Assembly (NCBI GenBank): GCA_019973155.2
Contig: BPQB01000057.1
Coordinates: forward strand, 62,001-126,000
Origin: Phanerochaete sordida
Lineage: Eukaryota; Basidiomycota; Agaricomycetes; Polyporales; Phanerochaetaceae
Direction: 5' to 3'
DNA length: 64,000 bases
Part shown: positions 33,607-45,315 of the stretch, piece by piece
How positions within the stretch are numbered: the stretch's first letter is position 1
Layout: the number at the start of each line of letters is the position of its first letter
Translations under genes and position numbers: made by a program
Notes under the pieces: model-generated
Databases searched by the model: none
Seen by the model: only the letters and a program-made list of their open reading frames with translations
What the model was told of the DNA's origin: nothing

Positions 33607-34665
33607 TTAGGCAACAACGCAGCCACCGCAGCAGCCACCAGCGCCCTCGTCGTTCGTATTGGGGTTGTTGAAGGATCCTGGCGCGCCCGGTGGGCCGCTT
33701 TGCTGGCCTGGACGGCCTGTTTGTTGCTCCTGCCGCGGCGGTTAGAGACACGGAACGGGCACGGGCAGACGCGGGGAACGCGCACCTTGTTGTACTTCCT
33801 AATCTCGCGGACGAGGTTCGTGAAGGCCTCGTCGACGTTGATGCGCTGCTTCGCCGACGTCTCGATGAACTTGCAGCCAAAGTGCTTGGCGAGGTCGCGG
33901 CCCTCTGTGCGAGCGCTTCAGCGCTGCGGCCCACGAAACTGGACAGGTGATCAGAACGCACCGTTCATGCCGACCTGTCGCTCGTACTCCAAATCACACT
34001 TGTTCGCGACGATGATGACCGGGAATTGGTCCATGTCCTTTACGCGCAGGATTTGTTGGTAGAACGTGCTGATCTCCTCGAACGAGTTTCGTGAGGTGAT
34101 CGAGTAGACGAGCAGGAAGCCCTCGCCGGTCCGCATGTACTGCTCGCGCATCGCGCTGTGAAGCAGATGTAATGAGTCAGCACATCCGGTGTGACGACTG
34201 CCCAGGGCAGTGCCGCCGACAGTGTTACTGACCCATATTCTTCCTGACCGGCCGTATCCAAGACGTCGAGGAGCGCAACCTCGTCGTCAATAACGCACTG
34301 CTTGCGGTATGAATCTGCAAGGAGCGGCGGCACACATCAGCCCTGCCCAATGTCCCCGCAGAAGCTGGGGGGAAGTGTACCTGGCGCGTGCCAAGCTAGG
34401 AACACGAAAGGGCGCTACGTACCTTCGATGGTCGGGTCGTACTCCTCGACGAAGTGACTTTGGATGAACTGGATGGTGAGACACGACTTGCCGACACCTG
34501 TCCACGCCTGTCAGCACCTGTCCCCGCGTCCGCCCCTGCAGTTGGTACTGACCACCACCACCGACGACCACGAGCTTGTACTCTCTCAAGAACTGGGCCT
34601 GCGTCCCACGCTGTGAGCTCGCGCTCGGGCGGAGGAAGGAGGAGGCCTATGCGCACCCTAGACAT
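33607..34665 (-). CDS. ras1: Ras small GTPase (Ras1-type)
   Basis: The first exon is only 9 bases (ATG TCT AGG at 34657-34665). Its donor GTGCGC is phase 0, and the second exon starts [16 protein letters not shown]. Then follow [20 protein letters not shown] (P-loop and switch I), [13 protein letters not shown] (DTAGQ, with the catalytic Gln), [37 protein letters not shown] (NKCD), [16 protein letters not shown] (ETSAK), and a variable tail ending [10 protein letters not shown]. The last four residues CVVA form a CaaX box for prenylation, with two upstream Cys for palmitoylation. All five G motifs are intact. Fungal Ras1 controls cAMP/MAPK signalling, polarity and mating. Symbol given by family resemblance. 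Confidence 0.95.
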
Positions 34666-37192
34666 GACTGCTTCAACCTCACACGCGGGTAGGAAATTAG
34701 GAAGATGAAGGAAAGGACGGCGAGGAGGAGGAAGGTTGGTCTCGGAGGAGATACAAGTCGTCGAATGCCTCAAGCGTCCGGGAGGACTACAATTGATGGC
34801 GCTGATGGAGCCGTCAACACACCAAAACAATCCGATTGGGCCACCCTCGGACACTCGGACTTGCGGTCCTCCCATCTCCTCCGCATGCCCTTGACAGCAG
34901 CTTCTACCAGAAGCAGCTGGCTTCGACAGCTCTCACTGTGAAACATAGAACTCTCTTTTATTTTTATTTGATTTTATGCGACGCAAATTCGCTTAGAGAT
35001 GCTCACAACTTCAGCACAGAAAGTAACCAGGAGGCGACACAGCGGACGCAGACTCCCCACTGGCGGCCCACCTCAGCTACGCCTTGCGTTGGATCTGGCT
35101 CGGGACCCGGTTTTCCTGGGGAATCAAACCCTATACGAGGCTATGAGAACCACCTTCTCATACGTCTACTCGTCCCTAGGCAAGTGTATATGTCTTTTTC
35201 CCTCCGACTCAATGCCGGCAGCTTGCTTCGCGCTTTGATCAGCTTCAGGGTGCCGCGAAGCTGCACACGATGCTGTCGGACTTAGATGGTCGTGTGTGTT
35301 GTTCCCCGATGTCATATCTTCCGAGCGCCCCGTGAAGCTCGCTCATTGGACTGTCAAAACATCAGGATACATCATGCGATCCGGAGCGCGGCAAGTCTTG
35401 TCTTCTTGCAGCTTGTCACCTTGGATCTTGACAAGTTGACAGATATGAGCTGCATAGATTTTTGGCTCTGCATTTCAATGGCGGCAGTCGTCGCCCCATG
35501 CGCTTTGGCACACCGAACTACCCCGACGTTTCGCCAGCGGTGCAAAATGCTGCGCCACGCGCCCATTCTGACGAAGCTCGTCCCTGTCGCTGCCCGCCGA
35601 GGAGACGCTAATGCACGTAGGTTTCGTACGGAGGTTCGCGGCAAGTCTGAATGAACAGACACCATCAGTAACAGTAGATGATTGATGTCTGCTCGGACCT
35701 TACCGGGCACTGCCTCTTCCACTTAGAGACTTGCTGGCACACGACGGTACGAAGATGGACGCAGCATCGTCTCAGCTGTCAGTTAAGGTGGGGCAGACGC
35801 AGTACACCGTCCCGCCACGGACCGCTCCTGGTAAATTAAACGATCTTCACGCTGGTGACGCATTTTCGTGCCCGTCATCGCAGTGCACTGCAAGATACTA
35901 CCGAGGATGCTCGAATAGGTCAAGTCTATGCCTCCCTCTGTTTCACCACCCGAAGATTTACCCGAAGAATTTATAGTCTCCGCTCGTCCTCCGACAGCCA
36001 GGCCGCGCTCACTGCGACGCACTGGGTGCATCTCTTCGCCCGACCCGCAACCGCTCCGTCACGGACCCGACGGCATGTATGTATCCTTCACCGCACTACT
36101 TGAGCCGGGAACGCCAGCTCGATTCATCAGGGTCGGCTGGGGCCGGCCGTTTTGAGCGGTACATTTTCTGGCGACACAATATCCGTGATGTTTCCAGCAA
36201 GCGGCAATGGCGTGCTGATGGTATGAACTGCAGATGGAATCCACCCACGCAGCGGATGCACTGAGTACATCATTGCTGCGACCTGAAGAAGGCGAGGAAC
36301 GCGTCCGAGCACGACTGTGAGTAAAGGTTTGACTTGGAGCTTCTATATGCTACTGCGCACCGAAACCGTCAGACTTGTACGTGATGACATTTGTCCTCTT
36401 CATCGGTCTCAACAATTTGGTGGCACCACGAAAGTTCCTGTGGCGTAGCCTTCGGGCTAGCTCGACTACTGCATCTATCATATCGTTGGGCCTAAGCTGC
36501 GCGCTCCATCCTTGGATCGCAATGCAGCATACAAACATGAGTCCAGACCGTTTCCAGGCGGTGGCGGCAGGTTCTACGGGAATATATCCAGAATCTAGAT
36601 ACGAAGTGGGAGCCGGAGGCTACTTAGTTGTCCACCCTGGTGCTGGGTCACAGGGTTCCGACCCTCAGAATATGCATCTGCGGGAAGGGAAGCCAAACGT
36701 CGACGATACCAAGCACCGTAGTAACATGTCCGAGATAGACTTCGTAAGTTCTGCTCGGGGTGCTGGGTAGTACTACGCTCATAACTATTACGTCTGGTAA
36801 GCCATGCCTCCGCGATCTTCTTTATACAGTCGATTCAAGCCGGAACGTTGCCTCGCGGCCTGAACATCACCATGGAGAATACTGCCAGCGCAGTTTTTCC
36901 TGCATATGCGTCCTGGCAGTAAGTATCCAGATATTTGATGGTTAACTACTTGTGCGAAGGCGGAATATTAATACATCGTCGCAAGCTCTTCATCTGAGGC
37001 TCGTACACGGTTTCTCAAGCCATGCTATTGGCAGCCCTGGCTTCCTCCACATTGGTAGCGCAATCTGCAGCAGGTGTACTTTCGTAATGTCGCTGACAAC
37101 AGTACTGTGCGCCTCTTACTTCAGCGCTTATTCGAGAATTAGCACCAAGGCCCGTTCTCTTCTCTCTTCCAATCTCATTACCCACGGCAATC
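34666..37192. other. Long region without a supported gene
   Basis: 2.5 kb, the largest gap in the window. Short frames occur on both strands, for example plus 35928-36155 (MPPSVSPPEDLPEEF, ending GWGRPF) and minus 36350-36538 (DAVVELARRLRHRNFRGA). None joins to others through phased introns or matches a family I know. A perfect hairpin lies at 35142-35162. Base composition is closer to AT-rich intergenic DNA than to the exons nearby. It may hold decayed genes or a mobile-element relic, but I see no terminal repeats. Confidence 0.4.
35142..35162. repeat. Perfect inverted repeat (8-base stem, 5-base loop)
   Basis: TATGAGAA, loop CCACC, TTCTCATA. It is not followed by a T-run and lies in no gene. 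A tRNA anticodon arm was considered and rejected because position 33 of the loop is not T. Confidence 0.5.
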
Positions 37193-39504
37193 ATGGACTC
37201 CGAGGATGAGAGGATTGAAGTCGCCCTGAAGTCCAAAAAGAAGGATAAATACTACTCCTCTGGTGCGCGCAACGTCGGTCCACCTCCTGCCATGGAAAAA
37301 AGGACTAAGCGGGAATCAACGCAGAAGATAGGCCTACTCTCGACCTCCGCTTGTACCAGCTTGAAGAGTACAGCATCAACAGATTGCTGAAGCACAGTAT
37401 ACCTACCAAGGATTCTGACCGCGATCATACGCCCGAAGGCAGCGAAAGACTGTCCCTCCGTATACGAGGAGTACCGTATCGCTTTGTGAGGCTCTGCGAC
37501 ACTGTAAAGGGGTTCCATATGGTACGTGTGTACTCAGCTAAACGTCAAATCAGCTAATGTACTGGTCTCAGGGCTACCTAGACCTAAGTGGGCGCCATGA
37601 GTATCGGTACCAATCCGCTCGGAAGAGGTTAGAGGAAGTTAATCAAGTCCTCACGGCCGCCGTCACCACGTCACGGATAGTCGAATATACCGAGGACGAC
37701 CTCAAGAACACTAAGCTCATGTGGTTCACTTTAGATGACGCTGGCCACCCGGCTGACTATATCCTTACGGATAAAGTGTCCGCGAGAAAACTGAAGAAAT
37801 GGGGGCTTCCCATACACCAGATGGATTCGCTGGTGAGCCTCGTAGGTGAGTATCATAGGCCCATCAATACACAAGAAAAATACTCACGTGATACTTACAG
37901 AGAACGTCCATCGATGCACAGTGGTCAGCCCACAGCCAAAGTTTCAAACACTTCGCCTCCTTGATTTGCCAAACGAACTGTTACACCAAATTGCTCGGCG
38001 CACAGAACCTCCAAACTTGCGCAGTTTTAGTCTAACTTGCAAGCTTCTACGCGAAGTGTCTTGGCAAATCCTCAACGAGGTTTGTCTGTTACTTGAATAT
38101 GGCGCGCTATGTTCACCCTTATATGCGCATCAGGAACGTATGATTGGCCTGACCTCTTTCGTACCGCACGATTGGAAACTGCGCGCAGTATTGTCACCAG
38201 CAGAGCAACACGAAGAAGACTGCAAGTTCGCTATTGCAGAGAGGAAGAGGTTTTTACGGCACACGGACATGATTTGTTCCCGCACAGATATCGCGCAGGG
38301 CATCGTTCGCCTCACGTTCGTCAACTATGAGTCTTCGGGAATACGCCAAGCGCTCAGGGACTCTCCGGAGAATTTTGGCGACTTCGGTCAGCTCTTCAAT
38401 CAGCGCCTCCTCGACGTCGCTCTGAAGACCGTGAACGTCACAAAACTCTCCCTGCACCATATCACTTTGACCACCGCTCTTGCCGATGCCATCTTCGCAT
38501 TCCGCCACCTCGCGAACTTACACCTCAGCACGTGCGCGGTCGAATTCGGTGACAGCGTGCCGCGGAACCGCCCCAAAGAGCTCGAGCATCTCAGCCTCTT
38601 GTGCTTTGGCACGGAAGACGATGCCGCCGCTCAATGGCAGGTCGTGAACTTCATCCCCCATTTACGCTGGCTCTTCGTTCGCGGCTCTCACGATGCATGT
38701 AGTCTGCCGGTGGACATCAGCATCCTGCGCACGAACCCCTTCGCGACGCTCGAGCGCCTGCGCATCCACCGCGTGAACCGCTTCGCGGACGCCGACGACC
38801 TCGCCACACTCTTTACGCTCCTGCACACGTCGCCGACGCTCTGCCTCACGCACTTGAAGCTCGAGTTCGCGGACGGCATCTCTGAGGACGAGACCTTCGC
38901 GCTCGTCGACGCCCTCGCGCGCGCGCCGCTGCGGCTGCTCGTGCTCGAGGGCCTCGATGCCGCGCCGCCGCGGCTCCTCACCCACATCGGCGACGCATTC
39001 CCCGCACTCGAAGGCCTCTCGCTCGTCTTCCGTGAAAGCCCAATCCAAACGCGGCTCCGCGACGCGCGCTGGCCCGCGCCCGCCTGGGAGTACGCCGAGG
39101 CGCTCGCACGCTGCGCCCGCCTCGAGCACTTCGGATGGAACTACCGCCTCGACATGCCCACGTCCCCGGCCACGCTGCTTCATTTCGAGGAGGGGTTCTG
39201 CGGGTATGACTGCGAGCATAGCGAGGCAGTCGAGGCGGATTTCGACGAGGCCGGGAGCCTTGTGCCGCTGTTCGCGGTGCATGTCCCGAGCCTGTGCTCG
39301 CTTGCGTTCCTCGGATCGACCATTTTCCCGTTCGCGACGTGTCGTATCACACGCGACATCGAGAATAAGCCCACGTTCGAGGTAAACACCTATATGTTCG
39401 CCCAGGATCCTCTGTGGGAGGGTATCTGTGAACGGTACAACCCGGGCTCCCTTTCGTCTGAATCCTGGCCTCTACTCGACGAGACAATGGATGATCTTTA
39501 CTGA
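37193..39504 (+). CDS. F-box protein with a conserved N-terminal extension, intact tandem copy
   Basis: The start is the ATG at 37193 (MDSEDERIEVALKSKKKDK). A 47-base intron (GTGCGC...CTAAG) links this to GINAEDRPTLDLRLYQLEE. Further introns follow VKGFHM, follow MDSLVSLV, and follow the F-box (SWQILNE before ERMIGL). The N-terminal domain (IRGVPYRFVRLCDTVKGFH, GYLDLSGRHEYRYQSA) is unknown but repeated in the next gene. The F-box is LRLLDLPNELLHQIARR to FSLTCKLLREVSWQIL. Leu-rich repeats follow (VTKLSLHHITLT, LEHLSLLCFGTE, LEGLSLVFRES). It ends LLDETMDDLY. Presumed SCF substrate adaptor, target unknown. Confidence 0.8.
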
Positions 39505-39979
39505 ACTCGAGATCTCATACTTGTCAATCATAATATCTTGTTTCAGACTAAAGAAACTGAAGCTAACGGCGCTAAGCCGGTACGAGGCAGACACGGTGGA
39601 ACTGACGAAGTGTTTTTCGCTCATACAGGATCCCCGAAGACAACCTCCGCCTTTCGATCTACATAGGTGCAGTCATCCATTATCCACTTGCTTATGCTGG
39701 CGGCGGAACCGACGGCGGATCGAGTAGCCTAGGCCTGAACTACCTGTCACAGGCTGATTCGATTTCGGAGCCGTGATCTCTAGGCCACCGCGTCCATTGA
39801 GAAGCCCTCCTCTGAAACTCGCCACACCATTTTCGCGCTCTTATCGTGAGCGTATCTGCTCCTGTGGCGTCGCAATCCTTCCTGCGCAGCCGCCTGAGCA
39901 GGTACTAGTAGTGTATTGACTGAGACTGCTTCCATCCTCTCGCGTTCTACCCTTCTTTCTCTCGTGTCGACACCTGAAG
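39505..39979. other. Intergenic between the tandem F-box copies
   Basis: 3' region of the intact copy and promoter of the broken one. No gene or clear element. Confidence 0.5.
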
Positions 39980-41095
39980 ATGGATTCGTAGGACGAAAGG
40001 ATTGAGTTTCGCAGGAGGACCAGGCAGAGGGGTGACCCGCCAGCTTTCGGTGCGCGCACTGCTGCGTTATCGGACAAGGGCTTTTAGCTCACAAGGACCC
40101 AACAGACGACACGCCGAGGATGGACCTTCGTCTGTATGAGCTTGAAGAGCGCAGTGTCGAACTCATGGCAAAGTACGGCACTGAGCCCGCGGACTTCGTC
40201 ATGTCACCCGAAGCCATGAAAAGGATGGATTTGCGCTTCCGAGGCCTGCCTTACAGCTTCATCAGACTTTGCGACACCGTGAAGGGCTTTCACACGGTCA
40301 GTGCTAGTCAACGAGCCTTTATATGCATCTAATCGCTGGTCACAGGGATATCTCGACTTGACTGGCCGCCATGAATATAGATACCTTTCGGCGTTCAAGG
40401 TCTGGGACGAGTTCAGGCAGACAGTCATAGCCGTCCTCAGGACAGCTCGACCGGTGCAGGCCCAGGAGGGTCTACCGGTCGTCAGGAACTCACGGCGCAC
40501 TTTGGTTGAACGCGGACATCCGAATGCATGCATACTCGTGGACACAATCGTCCTTCAGAAGCTCAGTAGATGGCGGCTACCTGTGCGGGACCTTGATCTC
40601 CTCTTATGCTTCGTTGGTGCGTCCCTCGATCTGGCACCGTTCTTTGCAGCTGCTCACATCTGTGGTTTAAGAGGACGTGCAGAACTGTATGGAAGTTTAT
40701 CCTCTTCCGAAATATCAACGCTTGCGCCTTCTGGACCTGCCGAACGAAGTGTTGCATCGGATTGCCCGACGCACTGAGCCTCGTTACCTGCGCAAATTTG
40801 GCTCGGCCTGCAAGCTTTTGCGCGACATCTCTTGGCCAACGCTGCATGAGGTTTGTCTGATACACACCTGAGAACCCGGCGTCCATCATGCTCACATGTT
40901 ATTCAGGAACGTAAAATTGGCCTCCCCGTCGCAGCTATCACCGACGCGCGTGCATACCGGTTAATCGACCTGTCGTGGGAGCAGCGGGACGAAGCGCAGC
41001 GCAATTTAGCCCTTGCCGAGCGGAAGAAATTCTTTCAAGACGCGAATGCGATCTGTACTCAACCAGAGACCGCTCAGAACATCCGTCGCGGATGA
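39980..41095 (+). pseudogene. Truncated tandem copy of the F-box gene with an early stop
   Basis: It aligns with the start of the intact copy: ATG at 39980, then DS, but codon 4 is TAG (39989-39991) where the intact copy has GAG, followed by DERIE in both. Then come MDLRLYELEERSVELMAKYG, LRFRGLPYSFIRLCDTVKGF, GYLDLTGRHEYRYLSAFK, the F-box (LRLLDLPNEVLHRIARR, LRKFGSACKLLRDISW) and ERKKFFQDANAICTQPETAQ. After NIRRG a TGA at 41093-41095 ends the frame, and all Leu-rich repeats present in the intact copy (about 400 residues) are missing. Initiation at the later ATG (40120) could give an F-box-only protein of about 270 residues, so a truncated functional product is possible. Confidence 0.75.
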
Positions 41096-41797
41096 CTTAC
41101 AAGCGAAGTTAATGATTCCTTCCGATTCCGTCGTGAAGTCTCCGTAGTAACATGATACCGCCTGTTGACCCTGGTCGTTCCAGACCATTCTGTCAAGCGG
41201 ACGGATAAGCCAGACATCAGTGAATACTCGCATATTTGAAGGCGTCTCACTGACCCAACTGTCATCCTAGTCCTGGCCAATGAATTCAACTTCGCGACGG
41301 TCACCTCGTAGTAAAACAAGGGACAAGATGGATCGATGCGGCATGTTGAAGTGTACGTCTTCGTAATTCCTTGAAAGAAGCTACTACCAGGTGCGGAGTT
41401 CTGCAATGCATCATCTCCGCAGCTCCAGGAGCCCTTCCCTATGCCAGGTTGCATCTTAAAGTAGTCCGTAGTGTCCAGGGCTTCCGGCAATTCCCAAATG
41501 GTAATGGGATGGGGGAGCCCAGGATCTGCTGCGGCTTCTTTGAGATAGCCTCGCATATGGCTAGGGATTTGGTCGGGGAAGGCTATCGCTGGGTAAGAGT
41601 GCAAGAGCTGCCCTTCTCGGAGACCAATCGTTGATCTTATACCCTTCGCGTGAAACAAAGGCGGACGACGGTCGGGGCCAAGCTAGGCAGCCAGATTTCC
41701 AGGCCATGTCATTTGCGATGCGCGGAGAACTGCGTGCACAGCCGAAGCACCGCAGACAGGCACCGTTCCTAGAGCGAATGTCTTTCAGCGTGCGTAT
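41096..41797 (-). pseudogene. Remains of a minus-strand gene cut at the F-box breakpoint
   Basis: Minus-strand frames with natural-looking composition include HSYPAIAFPDQIPSHMRGYL and GLPHPITIWELPEALDTTD (41660-41400), SCPLFYYEVTVAKLNSLA (around 41290, faintly SPRY-like), and VWLIRPLDRMVWNDQGQQAV to FTTESEGIINF (41230-41105). The last ends in a consensus donor (GTAAGT) beside the point where the F-box copy stops, with no following exon. Family not identified. Confidence 0.3.
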
Positions 41798-42040
41798 CTA
41801 GAACCTGTACTCCCGGACGACGGCTAATTTCCCACGTACCTCGACAAGCATGGAGACAGGCACAGCCCAATATGCACCGTCTTTCAATGCCAATAGGAAG
41901 TGAAGAACAGTATCCACATGTTCAACTTTTCTGAGCCCTCTAATATACACTGTGAAGGATAGCGTGCGATATGTAACAAAAGACAGAAAGCGAGACGTCA
42001 AACATAGATTAGCTGAGGAAGATCGGTGCAGATGTAGCAT
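41798..42040 (-). pseudogene. F-box-like fragment
   Basis: The frame reads SANLCLTSRFLSFVTYRTLS, then FTVYIRGLRKVEHVDTVLHF. NLCLTSRFL...YRTL is the second half of a basidiomycete F-box helix pair. It stops at 41798, just after a possible donor (GTACGT). The first half of the F-box is absent or in another frame. Likely a relic; it may be the 5' part of the same gene as 41096-41797. Confidence 0.35.
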
Positions 42041-42097
42041 AGCAGTGCATTAAATAGTCTCTGTCGCAAAGAACGAAGCCCGGAGAGAGACCGCGCG

Positions 42098-44189
42098 TTA
42101 CGGCGACGCAACCGACGCGCCGCGCATCCGCGCACCGCCCTCATGGAAGCTCGTGTATGAGCTCGAATACGAGCTCGTGCGGTACACCATGCCCGTGCCG
42201 GTGCGCGGACGCGGGCGCGCACCGCCCGGCGGCGTCGGCCGCTGGCGGAGCGTGGGCGGGGCGCCGGGCGGGAGCACGCCCGATGACAGTGAGTTCGACG
42301 TTGTGCGTGCGCTGGCCTGTGCAGCGGCGGACTGTGGGTTCGAGAACGTCCGCGGGCGCTGCAACGCTGGCGCACCGCCAGACGACGGGTCTTGCGAGAA
42401 TGAGCGCGAGGATGCGGAGGCGCGGATGCCCGACGGGTGCAAGCCCGCCGCGCTGGCTCCGGCTGCGTGCACCTGAGGGAGGCGCAGTGGGCGCGGTACG
42501 CTGCCGCTGCTGCAGGACGAGGGAACGGATGTCGACGATGAGTTCTGGGAGTAGCTCGAGCCGGTGGATATCGCAGTCTCGTTCGTGACGTTCGAGCCCG
42601 TGCTTTCGGTGCGCGCGCGTAGCGGGGGCGCCGCCATGTTCGAGAAGGACGGCATGGGCGAGATCGCGGGTGCGGATTTCGGGGGAAGCGGCGGCGGCAC
42701 GGAGCTGTACGACGTCGTTGTGACCATCGAGGCCGTGCTTGCGGACGACTCGGCGCGACTCCGTCCTGTGCTTCGCGAAAGAAGCGATAGCGAGCTCCCG
42801 TTCATGCTTTCAAGGTCGTCAGCGATTGATGATGCGAAGCCGGCTCTGATCAATGTCGCCTCGGCGATAGACCCGAGCGACTCCTCGAGCTCGGGGGACG
42901 ACGCTAGAGGCGGTGGGGAGAGCTGCGGCGACCGACTCGCTTTGGATCGCACAGATGCCGTTGAGGCGGCTCGTCCGCGAGGAATTCGCAGACCGGTAGC
43001 AGAACTTGAAGCGGCCGATGGTGCTCTGGCGGGGAATGACACGGAAGCGGAGCGTAAGCTCGAGTGGGACGACTTGCTGGGGAAAATCCGACTTGAGGTG
43101 GACGGGACGGGAGATGTGAGGCGTGAGGTGGTCGAATCATACATCGACGATGGGCGGGAGGAGGGTCCTGGCGACGCATTCTGGCGTTCGATGGTACTCG
43201 CAATGAGGCGACGAGTGAGAGTGGAAGGCGCGTCTTCATCTTCACTATATTGTACAACATTGATGAGTCTCACGAGCAGAGCGCAGATGATCTTGAGACT
43301 GACCTATCACTCCACCCAAGCCCAGTCGTGAGACCCATCCCTGCTTTCAACAGCCTGCCGTCACGATGCCTGACTCGGCGGCGCTCGGTGTCGCGTGGGT
43401 CCCTCTGTAACCCAGATTTCGTAGTCACAGAACCAGCTATGCACGAGTAAGCCTACAGTGACCATATGGTAGGAGACTGAGCATACCTGTGGAGGCCAAG
43501 CTCATTACGCTTCTACTGGCATCGTTGTCTCCGAAGGAGGAGTATATAGAGCGCGCGGAGGTAGATTGTGGGAGTAGTTTTGACCGCGGCGAGAGCAATC
43601 CGTCACGGAACATTAAATGTCTAGAAGGGTTGAGTGTTTGCACGCAGAGGCATCTGAACAGCACTCACGGTAGTGGTGTATGGATATCGAGGCTCGAATC
43701 CGACTCGCTGCCTCCTTCCCCGTCGTCGGACTCATCCTCGAATATTGCACTCCGGATCGAACTGAGAGACTGGTCCGCGAGATGCTTATGTGCGCTTTGA
43801 GGGCTGGTTCGAGAGCTGGGAGTACTTCGAACGCGCGGAGGCGACAGCGGTCCAGCCAGCGAGGTCTTGCGAGGCCGCGGAGTTCTAGCGAGGATGGCGT
43901 CGATGTCCGGGCTCTCCGACCTGGCTGGCGGCGAGGGCGGCGAGGACTTCTTCACGTCGACACTGTCCTTCCGTGCGTTCGAGTAGCGCATGGGGTTCTT
44001 CCAAGGTAGAGTTTGCGAATCACGTTGCGAGGCCTCTTTAGCCTTGCTCAGGGACCGTTTCCTAGCGCTACCAAAGACGGCGCCGGGGGCGTTTGGCGAC
44101 GCCGGCCCAAGCGAGAGCCCTTCAACCATTTCGAGTATCTGAGCCGAGTCCTCTGGATCCAAGGAGACCATCGTATCCGTCTTGGACAT
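42098..44189 (-). CDS. Long disordered Ser/Pro-rich protein, family unknown
   Basis: The start is the ATG at 44189 (MSKTDTMVSLDPEDSAQILE). Exon 1 ends SSLDIHTPLP at a GTGAGT donor. Exon 2 (HLMFRDGLLSPRSKLLPQ) and exon 3 (AGSVTTKSGLQRDPRDTERR to AGMGLTTGLGWSDS) join in phase to EDEDAPSTLTRRLIASTIER and the long last exon ending MRGASVASP. Apparent separate frames on each side are therefore one protein of about 640 residues. It is almost entirely low-complexity (Ser, Pro, Arg) apart from the LTTGLGWSDSEDEDAP block, which I believe recurs in other basidiomycetes. PPPLPPK is a possible SH3 ligand. Function unknown. Confidence 0.65.
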
Positions 44190-45315
44190 CGCAAGGGAGG
44201 GGTAAAGAGAACAGCAACCACGAGTTGATGACGCTGCCAGGCGCAGTAATAAGGAGTGGATAGGCAGTTCCCGGGTCAAAGATCGTCTTGTACTTTGAAT
44301 GAACTGTACCCACGGCCTGCCGGGGCAGTGCTGCCTGCAAGAAGATGACGAGAGCGGGACAAGAAAGCGACAGTGGGGAGAGGCAAGCGAGCGCAGGGGT
44401 TCAGCCAAACCTCACGAGGCTGGGCATCAGGGCGGGCGGAGGGAAATTGACAGCGTTGTTACGAGCGTTGATACAGCGTCAACGGAACTGTAGACAACAA
44501 ACCCACAGAGAACGATATCACAGCTTTGAAACGACAGGTCAGATGTCCCAGCGCAAACGCAAGCAGAGGAACAAGTCCAAGGAATGTTTTCGCAGCAAAG
44601 CGCCAGGTCAAGAGCGTCTGCACGGGCGCATCAAGTGATGCGCCCCGGCTCCTGGTGCGCGGCTCTGCTTTTGCGTCCACACCGCCATGAGCCTGTGAGT
44701 AGCGGGTACGTGCCTTGCCCAGAACGCTATCATCATCTACGTATACTGACCCTGGTATTTCAACAGCTGTTATCTTTAGACTGATAGCCTTGGGAGCACC
44801 AGCTATATAACCCACGCCGGGAGCTTCGCCCAGTCTACCCCGCTTCCGACAATTATCCTCTGGTGATCCTAAATGCTATTGCGCGCACGCTTCGTCAGTC
44901 AGATCATTTGCAGACTCAATCAGCTGAACATTCAGCGTAGCGCAGACCACGCGTTTGACACGCCCGGTCATGGTAGTCGCCTTGGTCCATGTCCACCTAT
45001 GGTGCAAAGGTCCCGTAGCTTTCGCAGCCCTCGGTGAAACAAGCTGCAAGGACTGATAGATAGAAGACATGTGGTTCTTCCGTATGTCACCCATGACCTT
45101 CGTTCCTTGCAGTTGTGTGCTCCAGCATGTATCGGGCGCAAGCGTTCCGTCATCTGTCAGTGAGTCCAGACATATGCGAAGAATATCCAGGTCGCTTCGG
45201 GCGCATATATGCGCGAACGCCGACGCCGGTACGAGGTATAAGACCCGGAGGGTATCTGCGACATTGAGCTGCTTTGGTCACTGCTCTCCGAGCCGTCCAA
45301 CGCGGCTAGCTTGAG
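44190..45315. other. Intergenic with aldose epimerase promoter
   Basis: 1.1 kb. There is a TATATAA near 44804 and a TATAAG at 45237-45242, 74-79 bases before the epimerase start. A 54-codon frame after the first TATA (ATG near 44873) has no further support. Nothing else seen. Confidence 0.45.

Noticed and set aside
35090..35150. Minus-strand GGGTTTGATTCCC resembling a T-arm
   Set aside because: One stem mismatch, and no matching acceptor half or D-arm within 90 bases.
38662..39282. 206-codon minus-strand frame inside the F-box gene
   Set aside because: Arg/Glu-rich shadow; the plus strand carries the Leu-rich repeats.
42564..43331. 255-codon plus-strand frame over the disordered protein
   Set aside because: Antisense shadow of Ser codons in a GC-rich exon, and the minus strand gives phased splicing.
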